Assembly (NCBI RefSeq): GCF_014171575.1
Contig: NZ_CP050453.1
Location: 3,162,001 to 3,226,000 of the forward strand
Reading direction: 5' to 3'
From: Microbacterium sp. Se63.02b
GTDB taxonomy: Bacteria > Actinomycetota > Actinomycetes > Actinomycetales > Microbacteriaceae
DNA length: 64,000 bases
Within the stretch, counting starts at the first letter, position 1, and every line of letters begins with the position of its first letter. This document shows, piece by piece, positions 28,319-38,472 of this stretch. The notes under the pieces are model-generated. The model made no database searches and was not told where the DNA came from. It saw nothing but the letters and a program-made list of their open reading frames with translations. The position numbers and the translations under genes are program-made.

Positions 28319-28977
28319 GCGGAGACCTCCTGGTTGGCGCCGGACTTGGAGGCGATGAAGCCCTCGAGCGCGGCCTGGGTGAAGACGATGTCGTCGGAGA
28401 CGAGCACGTCGTAGGCGTTGAGCTGGTCGAACGACAGCAGGTGCACGTTGCCGAGGTTGCGCAGGCTCTTGAGCGCGAGCTCGTCGCCGCGCTCGATGAC
28501 GACGAGGACGTTCTTCGACGTGGCGACCTGGGCGAGGAAGCCCGCAGCAGCCTTGGTCGAAGGCGTGCCCTCGGTGCCGAACGTGTCGATCGCGTGCAGG
28601 CGGTCGCCGCGGAAGCGGTCGCTGAGCGCACCCAGGAGGGCGGCGGCGATCATCTTCTTGGGCGTGCGCTGCGAGTAGTCGCGCGGCTTGGGGCCGTGCA
28701 CGATGCCACCACCGGTCATGTGCGGCGCGCGGATGGAGCCCTGACGGGCGTTACCCGTGCCCTTCTGCTTGAAGGGCTTGCGGCCGGCACCCGAGACCTC
28801 GCCACGACGCTTGGTCGAGTGCGTGCCCTGGCGAGCCGCCGCGAGCTGCGCGACGACGACCTGGTGGATGAGCGGGATGTTCGTCTTGACGTCGAACAGC
28901 GCGGCGGGAAGCTCGATCGAGCCAGCCTTCTTGCCGTCTGCCTTGAGGACGTCGAGCGCGAGAGTCGAGTCAGCCAT
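28315..28977 (-). CDS. rplD: Large ribosomal subunit protein L4
   Basis: This 220-aa protein (start ATG 28977, 2 bases from the rplC stop) contains the tunnel loop [20 protein letters not shown] and GRAR-like [27 protein letters not shown]. In enterobacteria L4 represses its own S10 operon. No matching leader could be recognised here. Confidence 0.97.
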   Translation of the reverse strand: MADSTLALDVLKADGKKAGSIELPAALFDVKTNIPLIHQVVVAQLAAARQGTHSTKRRGEVSGAGRKPFKQKGTGNARQGSIRAPHMTGGGIVHGPKPRDYSQRTPKKMIAAALLGALSDRFRGDRLHAIDTFGTEGTPSTKAAAGFLAQVATSKNVLVVIERGDELALKSLRNLGNVHLLSFDQLNAYDVLVSDDIVFTQAALEGFIASKSGANQEVSA

Positions 28978-28979
28978 GA

Positions 28980-29639
28980 TCAGGCACCCTTCACTGCGTT
29001 GCGGACGTAGACGATGCGACCACGAGCACCGGGGACGGCGCCCTTGACGAGCAGCAGACCCTTCTCGATGTCGACGGCGTGCACCGTGAGGTTGAGGACG
29101 GTCACGCGCTCGCCACCCATACGGCCGGCCATGCGCATGCCCTTGAAGACGCGGCTCGGGGTCGACGATGCGCCGATGGAACCGGGCTTGCGGTGGTTGC
29201 GGTGCGAACCGTGCGAAGCCGAGACGCCCTTGAAGTTGTGGCGCTTCATGACACCGGCGAAGCCCTTGCCCTTGCTCGTGCCGACGACGTCGACGAGCTG
29301 GCCGGCCTCGAAGGTGCCGTCGACCGTGAGCTCCTGGCCCAGGGTGTAGTCGCCGGCGTCCGCGGTGCGGATCTCGGTGACGTGACGGCGCGGCGTGACG
29401 CCGGCTGCCTCGAAGTGCGCGGAGAGCGGCTTGTTCACCTTGCGCGGGTCGATCTGGCCGTACGCGATCTGCACGGCGTTGTAGCCGTCCTTCTCGGGCG
29501 TGCGGACCTGGGTCACCACGTTGGGCGCCAGCTCGATCACGGTGACGGGAACGAGCTTGCCGCTCTCGTTCCACACCTGGGTCATGCCGAGCTTCGTGCC
29601 CAGCATGCCCTTGGAAATCTTGGAGTTGATGTCAGCCAT
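28980..29639 (-). CDS. rplC: Large ribosomal subunit protein L3
   Basis: This 219-aa protein carries [24 protein letters not shown], the central loop [25 protein letters not shown] near the peptidyl-transferase centre, and [17 protein letters not shown]. Start ATG 29639 follows rpsJ by 8 bases. Confidence 0.98.
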   Translation of the reverse strand: MADINSKISKGMLGTKLGMTQVWNESGKLVPVTVIELAPNVVTQVRTPEKDGYNAVQIAYGQIDPRKVNKPLSAHFEAAGVTPRRHVTEIRTADAGDYTLGQELTVDGTFEAGQLVDVVGTSKGKGFAGVMKRHNFKGVSASHGSHRNHRKPGSIGASSTPSRVFKGMRMAGRMGGERVTVLNLTVHAVDIEKGLLLVKGAVPGARGRIVYVRNAVKGA

Positions 29640-29647
29640 GTCGAACC

Positions 29648-29956
29648 TCAGAGCTTGATCTCGATGTTGACATCGGCCGGGAGGTCGAGACGCATCAGCG
29701 AGTCGACGGCCTTGGGCGTCGGGTCGACGATGTCGATCAGACGCTTGTGGGTGCGCATCTCGAAGTGCTCGCGGCTGTCCTTGTACTTGTGCGGCGACCG
29801 GATGACGCACACGACGTTCTTCTCGGTCGGAAGGGGCACGGGTCCGACGACGGTCGCGCCCGCACGGGTCACGGTGTCGACGATCTTGCGTGCGGACGTG
29901 TCGATGACCTCGTGGTCATACGACTTCAGGCGAATGCGGATCTTCTGTCCCGCCAT
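29648..29956 (-). CDS. rpsJ: Small ribosomal subunit protein S10
   Basis: This 102-aa protein starts at ATG 29956 ([19 protein letters not shown]) and includes [32 protein letters not shown]. It is the first gene of the S10 operon and has a GAGAGAG-rich ribosome site. A longer upstream frame to 30139 has no family support. Confidence 0.98.
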   Translation of the reverse strand: MAGQKIRIRLKSYDHEVIDTSARKIVDTVTRAGATVVGPVPLPTEKNVVCVIRSPHKYKDSREHFEMRTHKRLIDIVDPTPKAVDSLMRLDLPADVNIEIKL

Positions 29957-30386
29957 TGTCTGCTCTCTCTCTTTAGGCGTCTTACCGTCCGGGACCGGGT
30001 GGCCCTGGGGCATTGGACGCACGTCGGCGCTGTTCGCGCCTCGGCACGAGAACGGCTCTCGCGAGTCGATCTGCTGCACCACTGTTCTTCTGTCAGCCGG
30101 ACGCCGTGAAGCGTACGGATGCCGACGTCCGCCGCGCACGGCAGAACCCTCGTCGTGAGGGGTGTCGGGGTGTGTTCTGCTACCCGCGGCCTAGAACCCT
30201 GCACCCTCCCTGAGGGGGCGCCGTCTATGCACTGCCCTGGCAGTGATCCGGCGCACGCAGAGCGGCGCCGAAATATCGAACCTGTCTATTCTGCCATGGC
30301 CGATTTCACTTCTGCAAACCCGGGCGTGTCGCGCCGCCGGGAGCGAGGGCCCCGACGCCCGATTCCCGAGTCAGATCGCAGGAGAT
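29957..30386 (-). other. Leader/promoter region of the S10 operon, no gene
   Basis: 430 bases have no supported coding frame. The minus strand carries AT-rich patches around 30272-30292 that may hold the S10 promoter, but I cannot match both boxes convincingly. A 30-codon open frame on the plus strand (30296-30388) runs into the following hairpin; it has no recognisable features. Confidence 0.5.
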
Positions 30387-30670
30387 AGCGGGGCGAGGCA
30401 TCCCCATGCCTCGCCCCGCTTGGGGAGGGCGTTCAGTGCGAGGGGGCACACCGAACGCGAGTAGCCCGGCGTGAAGGGACGCCGAACTCCTCGACTGAAG
30501 GCGCGACGGAAGACCCGCCGCGCAGGCAGGGAGACGCTCAAGCGCACAGAGTGCGCGCGTCGCACGATGATCCCCAAGATCGTTGTCCCCAGTTTCAACG
30601 CGGAAAGCCGCGTGCTTCGGGAAACCGAACCCCTTCGGCTTCCCCGACCGCAAGATCCCCAGGCGGTCGA
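30387..30670 (-). ncRNA. Candidate structured non-coding RNA, about 285 bases
   Basis: This gene-free stretch is dense in hairpins. A terminal stem at 30387-30401/30406-30420 is perfect over 15 pairs. Other helices on the minus strand are CGACCGC/GCGGTCG, a 13-pair stem closing a GGGG loop, CGCGG/CCGCG, ACGAT/ATCGT and GCGCAC/GTGCGC. Several loops share TGGGGA (TCCCCA on the plus strand). TAGGAT at 30680-30675 is a plausible minus-strand -10 box just before the first helix, and the terminal stem would end the RNA. The strand is not certain: read on the plus strand the loops are UCCCCA, the C-rich type that can pair with Shine-Dalgarno sequences. I do not recognise it as tmRNA, RNase P RNA or 4.5S RNA. 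Confidence 0.4.
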
Positions 30671-30748
30671 GACGATCCTACTCGATACATCGATGAATTC
30701 GCCACATCCGCGGCGCTTGCCGCCGAATGGTCTTCCGCACACGCACAA

Positions 30749-30780
30749 AGCGGCGACCCACCCCGAGGTGGATCGCCGCT
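30749..30780 (-). terminator. Terminator of the MT0933-like gene
   Basis: The outer arms AGCGGCGA (30749-30756) and TCGCCGCT (30773-30780) enclose inner CCACC/GGTGG pairing, and TTTG follows on the minus strand. It lies 21 bases after the stop of the 70-aa gene and separates it from the candidate RNA. Confidence 0.7.
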
Positions 30781-30800
30781 CAGATCAGGTGCAGCTCGTG

Positions 30801-31013
30801 CTACTCGTTGCCGACGGCCTTGTCCGCGCTGTCCCGGATCTCATCGATCTTGTCGGCAGCACCGGGGGCGATCTTCTTCGCGAAGTCGGCGACGCCGTCG
30901 AGGACCTTGTCGCTGATGTCCTCCGCCTGCTCGCTCTTGACCGCGTCGGCGATCTTGTCCTTGTTCTGCTCGTAGAGGTCTTTGCCCTTGTTGACAGCGT
31001 CCTCGATACCCAT
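30801..31013 (-). CDS. Small charged helical protein, MT0933/Rv0909 antitoxin-like family
   Basis: This 70-aa protein is rich in Lys, Asp and Ala with no hydrophobic span: [20 protein letters not shown] then repeats of D-K-V/I spaced as amphipathic helices, ending in [10 protein letters not shown]. The pattern matches the family named after Mycobacterium tuberculosis Rv0909 (predicted antitoxin) and also general CsbD-like stress proteins. No toxin partner gene flanks it, so a stand-alone stress role is as likely as an antitoxin role. It has its own terminator. Confidence 0.7.
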   Translation of the reverse strand: MGIEDAVNKGKDLYEQNKDKIADAVKSEQAEDISDKVLDGVADFAKKIAPGAADKIDEIRDSADKAVGNE

Positions 31014-31120
31014 GTGAATCCCCTTCTGACGTGAATGCCGTCGACCGGAGGTCGACCACACTCATTGTGCATGTCCGTCACGGCGAAGGGAACCCTCGGG
31101 GTGTCATCGCGTCATACGAC

Positions 31121-31152
31121 AGCGGGGCCGGACCCGAAGGCCCGACCCCGCT
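31121..31152 (-). terminator. Terminator downstream of tuf
   Basis: This is a 14-base-pair stem (31121-31134 with 31139-31152) closed, as read on the minus strand, by a stable UUCG tetraloop. It lies 17 bases after the tuf stop. Confidence 0.85.
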
Positions 31153-31168
31153 GCGAGGAAGCAGATGC

Positions 31169-32359
<1,191 letters not shown>

Positions 32360-32471
32360 TGGGTCCTCCTCAGGACGTCGTTGTAAAGGTGACCGGGCAC
32401 TGGTTTGCGACCGGTTCTCTACGGGTTAGGTTCTCAGTTTAGTAGAGAGGGAATGTGAAGTTGTAGGTGAC

Positions 32472-32501
32472 CTGGGAGCCGGACCGGAGCCCGGCTCCCA
32501 G
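32472..32501 (-). terminator. Terminator between fusA and tuf
   Basis: This is an 11-base-pair perfect stem (CTGGGAGCCGG at 32472-32482 with CCGGCTCCCAG at 32491-32501) with an 8-base loop, 8 bases past the fusA stop. TAAACT in the AT-rich stretch downstream is a possible tuf -10 box. Confidence 0.75.
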
Positions 32502-32509
32502 AAGAGCGA

Positions 32510-34624
32510 TTACTCGCCCTTGGTCTTCTGGACGATCTCGTCGGCCACAGCGCGGGGTACCTCAGCGTAGCTGTGGAACTCCATCGAGTACACGGCGCGG
32601 CCCGAGGTCTTCGAGCGCAGGTCGCCGATGTAGCCGAACATCTCGGACAGCGGGACCTGAGCACGGACGACCTTGACGCCGGCGGCGTCTTCCATCGACT
32701 GGATCTGGCCACGACGCGAGTTCAGGTCGCCGATGACGTCGCCCATGTACTCCTCGGGCGTGCGGACCTCGACGGCCATCAGCGGCTCGAGCAGCACGGG
32801 GTTGGCACGACGAGCGGCCTCCTTGAAGCCCATGGAGCCCGCGATCTTGAACGCCATCTCCGAGGAGTCGACGTCGTGCGCCGCACCATCGACGATGATC
32901 GCCTTGACGCCGACCATCGGGTAGCCCGCGAGGACACCGACGTTCATCGCGTCCTGGAAACCGGCGTCGATCGACCCGATGTACTCACGAGGGATGCGAC
33001 CACCGGTGACGGCGTTCTCGAACTCGTAGGTCTTCTCGGAGTCGAGCTCGAGCGGCTCGATCGTGAACTGGATCTTGGCGAACTGGCCGGATCCACCGGT
33101 CTGCTTCTTGTGCGTGTAGTCGTGCTTCTCGACGGCCTTGCGGATCGTCTCGCGGTACGCCACCTGCGGCTTGCCGACGTTGGCCTCGACGTTGAACTCG
33201 CGCTTCATGCGGTCGACGAGGATGTCGAGGTGCAGCTCGCCCATGCCCTTGATGGTCGTCTGACCGGTCTCGGGGTTGAGCTCCGTACGGAAGGTCGGGT
33301 CCTCTTCGGCGAGCTTCTGGATGGCGACACCCAGCTTCTCCTGGTCGGCCTTGGTCTTCGGCTCGATGGCGACCTCGATGACGGGCTCGGGGAACGTCAT
33401 CGACTCGAGGACGACCGGTGCAGCCGGGTCGGTCAGGGTGTCACCGGTCGTGGTGTCCTTCAGGCCGATGACCGCGTAGATGTTGCCGGCGGTGACCGAG
33501 GGGACCGGGATCTCCTTGTTGGCGTGCATCTGGAAGATCTTCCCGATGCGCTCCTTCTTGTTCTTGGTCGAGTTGACGACGGGCGAACCGGAGTCGAGGT
33601 GACCCGAGTAGACGCGAACGTAGGTGAGACGACCGAAGAACGGGTGCACGGCGACCTTGAACGCGAGGGCCGCGAACGGGTCGTTCGCGTCCGGGTGGCG
33701 CTCGATGATCGTGTCGTAGTCCTTCGGGTCGTGCGCCTCGATCGAGCCCACGTCGAGCGGGTTCGGGAGGAAGTCGACGACCGCGTCGAGCATCGGCTGG
33801 ACGCCGCGGTTCTTGAACGCGGAGCCGCAGAGGACCGGGTAGATCTCGCTGGCGACAGTCAGCTTGCGGATCGCGCCCTTGATCTCGGCCACCGTGAGCT
33901 CTTCGCCACCGAAGAACTTCTCGAGCAGCGCGTCGTCGGTCTCGGCGACGGTCTCGAGGAGCTGCTGGCGGTACTCCGCCGCCTTCTCCTTGAGGTCGTC
34001 CGGGATCTCCTGGATCTCGTAGGAGGCACCCATGGTGACGTCACCCTTGGAGTCACCCGCCCACACCAGCGCGCGCATCTCGATCAGGTCGACGACACCG
34101 ATGAAGTCGCTCTCCGCGCCGATCGGCAGCTGGATGACGAGCGGCTTGGCGCCCAGACGGTTGACGATCGTGTCGACGGTGAAGTAGAAGTCCGCGCCGA
34201 GCTTGTCCATCTTGTTGACGAAGCAGATGCGGGGGACGTTGTACTTGTCGGCCTGACGCCACACGGTCTCGGACTGGGGCTCGACGCCCTCCTTGCCGTC
34301 GAACACGGCGACGGCACCGTCGAGGACGCGGAGCGAGCGCTCCACCTCGACCGTGAAGTCCACGTGACCGGGGGTGTCGATGATGTTGATCTGGTTCTTG
34401 TTCCAGAAGCAGGTCACGGCGGCAGACGTGATCGTGATGCCGCGCTCCTTCTCCTGCTCCATCCAGTCGGTGGTCGAGGCGCCATCGTGCGTCTCGCCGA
34501 GCTTGTGGTTGACGCCCGTGTAGAACAGGATGCGCTCGGTCGTCGTGGTCTTGCCGGCATCGATGTGCGCCATGATGCCGATGTTGCGGACCTTGCTCAG
34601 GTCCGTGAGCACGTCTTGTGCCAC
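32510..34624 (-). CDS. fusA: Elongation factor G
   Basis: This 704-aa translocation GTPase has domain I with G1 [16 protein letters not shown]2 [12 protein letters not shown]3 DTPGHVDF and G4 NKMDK. Domains II-V follow, with the ribosomal-protein-S5-like fold around [21 protein letters not shown]... near the C-terminus. The length and the str-operon position (rpsL-rpsG-fusA-tuf) mark it as the translation elongation copy. Confidence 0.98.
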   Translation of the reverse strand: MAQDVLTDLSKVRNIGIMAHIDAGKTTTTERILFYTGVNHKLGETHDGASTTDWMEQEKERGITITSAAVTCFWNKNQINIIDTPGHVDFTVEVERSLRVLDGAVAVFDGKEGVEPQSETVWRQADKYNVPRICFVNKMDKLGADFYFTVDTIVNRLGAKPLVIQLPIGAESDFIGVVDLIEMRALVWAGDSKGDVTMGASYEIQEIPDDLKEKAAEYRQQLLETVAETDDALLEKFFGGEELTVAEIKGAIRKLTVASEIYPVLCGSAFKNRGVQPMLDAVVDFLPNPLDVGSIEAHDPKDYDTIIERHPDANDPFAALAFKVAVHPFFGRLTYVRVYSGHLDSGSPVVNSTKNKKERIGKIFQMHANKEIPVPSVTAGNIYAVIGLKDTTTGDTLTDPAAPVVLESMTFPEPVIEVAIEPKTKADQEKLGVAIQKLAEEDPTFRTELNPETGQTTIKGMGELHLDILVDRMKREFNVEANVGKPQVAYRETIRKAVEKHDYTHKKQTGGSGQFAKIQFTIEPLELDSEKTYEFENAVTGGRIPREYIGSIDAGFQDAMNVGVLAGYPMVGVKAIIVDGAAHDVDSSEMAFKIAGSMGFKEAARRANPVLLEPLMAVEVRTPEEYMGDVIGDLNSRRGQIQSMEDAAGVKVVRAQVPLSEMFGYIGDLRSKTSGRAVYSMEFHSYAEVPRAVADEIVQKTKGE

Positions 34625-34670
34625 AGGAGTGTCCTTATCTTTTGGAGCAGTCGTACTGCGAAGAGGGGGT

Positions 34671-34703
34671 GCCCGCCCCTCGGCGGGTGGCCGAGGGGCG
34701 GGC
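34671..34703 (-). terminator. Hairpin between rpsG and fusA (attenuator)
   Basis: The arms GCCCGCCCCTCGGC (34671-34684) and GCCGAGGGGCGGGC (34690-34703) are perfectly complementary over 14 pairs with a 5-base loop, in the 87-base rpsG-fusA gap. No T-run follows, so it may reduce but not abolish read-through into fusA, or protect the rpsL-rpsG mRNA end. Confidence 0.7.
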
Positions 34704-34711
34704 GAAGCTGT

Positions 34712-35182
34712 TTACCAGCGGTAGTGAGCGAACGCGCGGTTCGACTCGGCCATCTTGTGCGTGTCCTCGCGGCGCTTGACCGCGGCACCCAGGCCGTTCG
34801 ACGCGTCGAGGATCTCGTTCTGGAGACGCTCGGTCATCGTCTTCTCACGGCGGCCCTTCGCGTAGCTGACGAGCCAGCGGAGAGCGAGCGTGTTGGCACG
34901 GTGAGGCTTGACCTCGACCGGAACCTGGTAGGTCGAGCCACCGACGCGGCGGCTGCGGACCTCGAGAGTCGGGCGCACGTTGTCGAGCGCCTTCTTGAGC
35001 GTGGCGACGGCGTCCTGACCGTTCTTCGCCTCGACACCGCGGAGGGCGCCGTAGACGATCGACTCGGCCAGCGACTTCTTGCCGTCGACGAGGATCTTGT
35101 TCACCAGCGAGGTGACGATCGGTGCGCCGTATACCGGGTCGTTGACGACGGGGCGCTTGGGGGCTGGTCCCTTACGAGGCAT
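34712..35182 (-). CDS. rpsG: Small ribosomal subunit protein S7
   Basis: This 156-aa head-assembly protein begins [20 protein letters not shown]. It contains [19 protein letters not shown] and [25 protein letters not shown], and ends NRAFAHYRW. It follows rpsL by 5 bases. Confidence 0.98.
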   Translation of the reverse strand: MPRKGPAPKRPVVNDPVYGAPIVTSLVNKILVDGKKSLAESIVYGALRGVEAKNGQDAVATLKKALDNVRPTLEVRSRRVGGSTYQVPVEVKPHRANTLALRWLVSYAKGRREKTMTERLQNEILDASNGLGAAVKRREDTHKMAESNRAFAHYRW

Positions 35183-35187
35183 CTAAC

Positions 35188-35556
35188 TCAACCCTTCTTC
35201 GCGCCGTAGCGGGAACGAGCCTGCTTACGGTTCTTGACAGCCTGGGTGTCCAGGGCGCCACGGACGATCTTGTAACGCACACCGGGGAGGTCCTTGACAC
35301 GACCGCCACGGACGAGCACGAGCGAGTGCTCCTGCAGGTTGTGGCCCTCACCGGGGATGTACGCGGTGACCTCGGTGCCGTTGCGGAGCTTCACACGAGC
35401 GACCTTGCGCATCGCCGAGTTCGGCTTCTTGGGCGTGGTGGTGTAGACGCGGGTGCAGACCCCGGCCTGCTGCGGGTTCGACTTGAGCGCCGGCGCCTTG
35501 GTCTTGGTGACCTTGGGCGAGCGACCCTTGCGAACCAACTGCTGAATGGTTGGCAC
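35188..35556 (-). CDS. rpsL: Small ribosomal subunit protein S12
   Basis: This 122-aa decoding-centre protein begins [15 protein letters not shown] and has [24 protein letters not shown] and [29 protein letters not shown]. The residues where streptomycin-resistance substitutions arise (the Lys of TTPKKPN and the Lys of [10 protein letters not shown]) are the wild-type lysines. Confidence 0.98.
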   Translation of the reverse strand: MPTIQQLVRKGRSPKVTKTKAPALKSNPQQAGVCTRVYTTTPKKPNSAMRKVARVKLRNGTEVTAYIPGEGHNLQEHSLVLVRGGRVKDLPGVRYKIVRGALDTQAVKNRKQARSRYGAKKG

Positions 35557-35722
35557 GTTCTCTCCTCATAGTGCTGCACGGTGACAGCGTGATGGGTTTC
35601 ACATCATGACCCACCGGCACGCCGGATTCGACGAACTTTTGGTGTGGTGGGTATGCCGTGGGGGCGGACCGGCATGGTGCCGACGCCCAGCGCGCACGTC
35701 GAGACGTGCACACACCTGATCA

Positions 35723-35751
35723 AGTGTAATGCCGCGTAACGTGGCGGTCAA
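35723..35751 (-). promoter_or_regulatory. Promoter of the str operon (rpsL-rpsG-fusA)
   Basis: On the minus strand a -35 box TTGACC (35751-35746) and a -10 box TACACT (35728-35723) have a 17-base spacer, about 165 bases upstream of rpsL. It is the best consensus promoter in the window apart from the MFS promoter. Confidence 0.75.
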
Positions 35752-35796
35752 ATGAGCGTGCCCCGTGAGGCGGCCCCTTCCGCGCCGGACGCGCCC

Positions 35797-36471
35797 TCAG
35801 GGCAGGTCGGGATCGAACGGCGAATCCAGGGACTGGGTCAGCTCTGCGAGAAGCGCCTCGATCTGCGGCTCGACGTGCTGCGAGATCGCCGCCTGGATGT
35901 GGATACGGTGCCGCAACAGGATGCCGCAGATCTCTCGCCCGACGAGGTTCGCGTACTCGTCGGCGAGGGCCACCTCCTGGCGCAGAGCGATCTTCGCCTC
36001 CTCCGTCAGCGGCGGCAGCGCCGGCAGCTCTGCGGCTGAGTCGTCGGCGAGTCCCGCGATCGTGAACAGGAAGGGCGCACCCGGCACCGGGTCGGGATCC
36101 AACGGCAACCCGTCGAACTCGGGGTCGAGGTCTTCCGCCGGGCGGTAGCTGCGGGCACGGTTGCGCGCGGCCTGCTGATCGAGTTCGCGCTGCAGCATCG
36201 GCAGGTTCCTGGCGGTGTAGTCCGCGACGGCGTGATCGACGATGGTCTTGATCCGCGTCGAGAGCCCGTGCTGCACGCCGTGCGGGGTGTTCGCCCCGAT
36301 GCCGGCCGCGGAGAGGATCGGCGACCCGAGGCAGCGCCGGCACGGCGCGACGCGACCGCGGTGGGTCGCCGGCTCCCAGCGCGGCACCCAGCGCAACCAG
36401 GCCTCGACGGCCTGGTCCACCTGCGTCTCCAGTGAGCGCTCCACCCCACCAGCGTACGGCGCGGCGCCCAT
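35797..36471 (-). CDS. Conserved hypothetical protein with CxxC pair
   Basis: The product is 224 aa if ATG 36471 (MGAAPYAGGVERSLET) is used, or 215 aa from GTG 36444. I do not recognise the family. Visible features are a tryptophan-rich start (VEAWLRWVPRWEPATHRGRV), a CRRC pair near residue 44 that might bind metal, a central acidic/Pro segment (DLDPEFDGLPLDPDPVPGAP), and a helical C-terminal half with RQEVALADEYANLVGREICG. There is no signal peptide or membrane span. It is the first gene beyond the str promoter and faces the same way. Confidence 0.6.
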   Translation of the reverse strand: MGAAPYAGGVERSLETQVDQAVEAWLRWVPRWEPATHRGRVAPCRRCLGSPILSAAGIGANTPHGVQHGLSTRIKTIVDHAVADYTARNLPMLQRELDQQAARNRARSYRPAEDLDPEFDGLPLDPDPVPGAPFLFTIAGLADDSAAELPALPPLTEEAKIALRQEVALADEYANLVGREICGILLRHRIHIQAAISQHVEPQIEALLAELTQSLDSPFDPDLP

Positions 36472-36622
36472 CGTGGTGACGATTTCCCGCCTCGGCGAGG
36501 CGGTCGCCGATTCCGCACCGACGATCAGCCGAGGTGTGGACGATCGTCCGACTCCGTGCCACGGAACAGTCCGCAGATCGTCGCCGCCTCGGTGGATCGG
36601 CTGGACGCCGGATCCGGCGCGG

Positions 36623-37054
36623 TCACTCGTCTTCGTCGCGCTCCCAGGGCCAGCGCGGATGCTGGGCGCGTGTGCGACGCAGAGCGATGCCGCCCCAGCT
36701 CGCGACGAGCCCGGCCACGACGAGGACGACGCTCGCCCCACCGCGCACGAGGTCTCCGACCACCGAGGTCGCGATGACGAAGCCGGAGCCGAGCAGCACC
36801 ACGATCCACACGACCACCAGGTGTGCGAGAGCGGTGAGAAGGGCGATCGTGATCGTCGCCCCGAACGATGGCCGGTCGCGACGGAGGGTCGACCACAGCG
36901 TGAGCGCGAACACCGCAACGGCGACCGCCATCCCGATCGCCCCCGGGGCCTGGCCCAGACCCGGCACCGCGATGATGTCCGTATCGGTGGCCACGCTCAG
37001 CGCCCCGAGCCCGAAGAGCGCGAGGGCGAAGAAGCTGATCGTGGCGAGGACCAC
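36623..37054 (-). CDS. Small multi-span membrane protein; start uncertain
   Basis: At least 143 aa with three or four hydrophobic spans, ending in a hydrophilic RRTRAQHPRWPWERDEDE tail. The first in-frame ATG/GTG codon (GTG 37054) falls inside the first span. The frame continues upstream to TDSSTPNPRGPESAG, which looks like a normal cytoplasmic N-terminus, and reaches the stop of the preceding gene at GTC 37119, where a one-base change would give GTG. The true start is therefore probably near 37119 and masked by a base error. Function unknown. Confidence 0.6.
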   Translation of the reverse strand: MVLATISFFALALFGLGALSVATDTDIIAVPGLGQAPGAIGMAVAVAVFALTLWSTLRRDRPSFGATITIALLTALAHLVVVWIVVLLGSGFVIATSVVGDLVRGGASVVLVVAGLVASWGGIALRRTRAQHPRWPWERDEDE

Positions 37055-37119
37055 CGCGAGGACAGCCGAAACCCCCGCGGACTCGGGCCCGCGGGGGTTC
37101 GGCGTGGAGGAGTCCGTGA

Positions 37120-38139
37120 CTACCTCGACAGGGTCGGACCGGCTTCGAGGGTGCGCTCGTATTCGCGCTGCGCCTCGGCGTTCAGCTCGGTCTTGCGTGC
37201 ACCGCTGCGGGAGACCCAGGCGCCGAACCAGATGGTCAGCTCGCGGGCGAACACGAAGGCGGCGATGGCCAGGGGCGCCAGCAGCTGCTCGCCGGCGAGT
37301 TCGAGGCCCTCCGACGCCGTGAGCTTCCAGAACGGCGCCTCGAAGAGCTGCCCGAGGATGTGTCCGGCGTAGGCGATGACGCCGACGATGATTCCGAAGA
37401 CGACCCAGAGGCCCCAGCGACCGCGGTTGATGATCGCGCCCAGCAGCCAGAAGCCGAGGAAGAAGACGACGACGGGCGTCCAGTAGCCCCACGTGGTCAG
37501 CGGTGCGAGCGCCTCCTGGCCGATGTTCTCACCGTTCACGTCACCGGCGATCGCTCGGAGGCCGAGGGCCGTGCCGAGGTACAGGATGGCGAAGACGAGC
37601 GTGGCGAGGAGGCCGATGAGGCCTGCTGTCCCTCGGTTGCCCCGATCGCGCGGCGGCTCGGGGGCCTGGACGAAGATGGGCTGCGGCTGCGCTGCGGCGG
37701 TAGCGGCGACCAGTGGCTCGGAGGGGACGATGCGAGTGTCGGAGTCGTCGCCGTACGGGGTGTACGCCGCGTCGGCCATCGCCGAGTCCTGGTGTCCGTA
37801 CCGGTCGGGATCCGTCGCGGGCGCAGCGAACACCGAGGTGGCGTCGGCGTCTCGGGATTCGTCGGCGCGAATCCGGGGTTCCTCGGCCACGACCGGGGAG
37901 ACGGCAGGCGGCGGCGACGCGAACGCCCGGGTGGTCACGCTCGGCGGCCTCGAATGCAGCGAGGTCAGGATCGACCGGCCGGTCGGCGGCGACATCGTCC
38001 TGCTCGACCTTCGGCGCGTCGGAGGCACCGGGGACATCCGCACCCGCTGCGGCGGCGGCGTCGAGGCCGGCGTTCGCGCTGCCGACGACGTCGTCTACGT
38101 CAGCCGGCTTCTCGGGCTGGGAACGTCGGGGTCACTCAT
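37120..38139 (-). CDS. Hypothetical membrane protein with disordered acidic N-terminus; two frameshifts
   Basis: Start ATG 38139 (MSDPDVP) leads into PEKPADVDDVVGSANAGLDA and further acidic low-complexity sequence in a second frame. This returns to the first frame near 37910-37918 (VAEEPRIRADESRDADA) and continues to the stop at 37120. The indels are at about 38119-38121 and 37910-37918. Total length is about 340 aa: roughly 150 residues of disordered N-terminus, then four to five membrane spans (GLIGLLATLVFAILYLGTAL, GYWTPVVVFFLGFWLLGAII, GLWVVFGIIVGVIAYAG). Function not recognised. It sits head-to-tail with the small membrane protein that follows. Confidence 0.65.
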
Positions 38140-38251
38140 GGGGTGCGCCTCTCATCGGAAATGTGCATTGCGAGGGTATCGCTCGGCGGACCGTCGCTCC
38201 CGCAGGCGTGCCGACGTGTCGTCATACACGGGAGCGGGCGGTCGCGTCCCC

Positions 38252-38404
38252 TCAGGGAAGCGCGTCGCGCAAGGCGTCGCCCGCGAACTCCGCGAGCGTC
38301 GGCAGGATCGGCAGCGAGAGCCAGATGAGCGCTCCGATGACACCGACGCAGACGATGCCCGCGAACCAGCTCATCACGAGATTGCGCCCAGCGACACGTG
38401 CCAT
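38252..38404 (-). CDS. Small single-span membrane protein
   Basis: The product is 50 aa, starting at ATG 38404 (MARVAGRNLVM), with one strongly hydrophobic span (SWFAGIVCVGVIGALIWLSL) followed by an amphipathic acidic tail ending DALRDALP. No family recognised. It is kept because the single-span topology, codon use and position in a row of minus-strand membrane proteins all fit a real gene. Confidence 0.55.
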   Translation of the reverse strand: MARVAGRNLVMSWFAGIVCVGVIGALIWLSLPILPTLAEFAGDALRDALP

Positions 38405-38472
38405 GGTCTCACGGTACGACCGCAAGGCTGCGCGGCCGGGGAGCAACGCCGGGAGTCATCCCCACGGTGCGT

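Noticed and set aside
30296..30388. A 30-codon plus-strand frame ending in a terminator-like hairpin
   Set aside because: It has no ribosome site and no recognisable sequence. It is mentioned only within the leader-region entry.
30387..30670. tmRNA, RNase P RNA or 4.5S RNA as identity of the structured region
   Set aside because: No alanyl-tRNA-like ends or tag reading frame, no RNase P core motifs, and no SRP GGAA tetraloop domain could be found.
30371..30748. A 125-codon minus-strand open frame in the gene-free region before the S10 operon
   Set aside because: It has no family features, Arg/Ser-rich composition typical of random GC-rich frames, and strong RNA stems throughout.
30801..31013. 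A complete toxin-antitoxin pair
   Set aside because: Only the Rv0909-like small protein is present. No toxin-like gene lies on either side.
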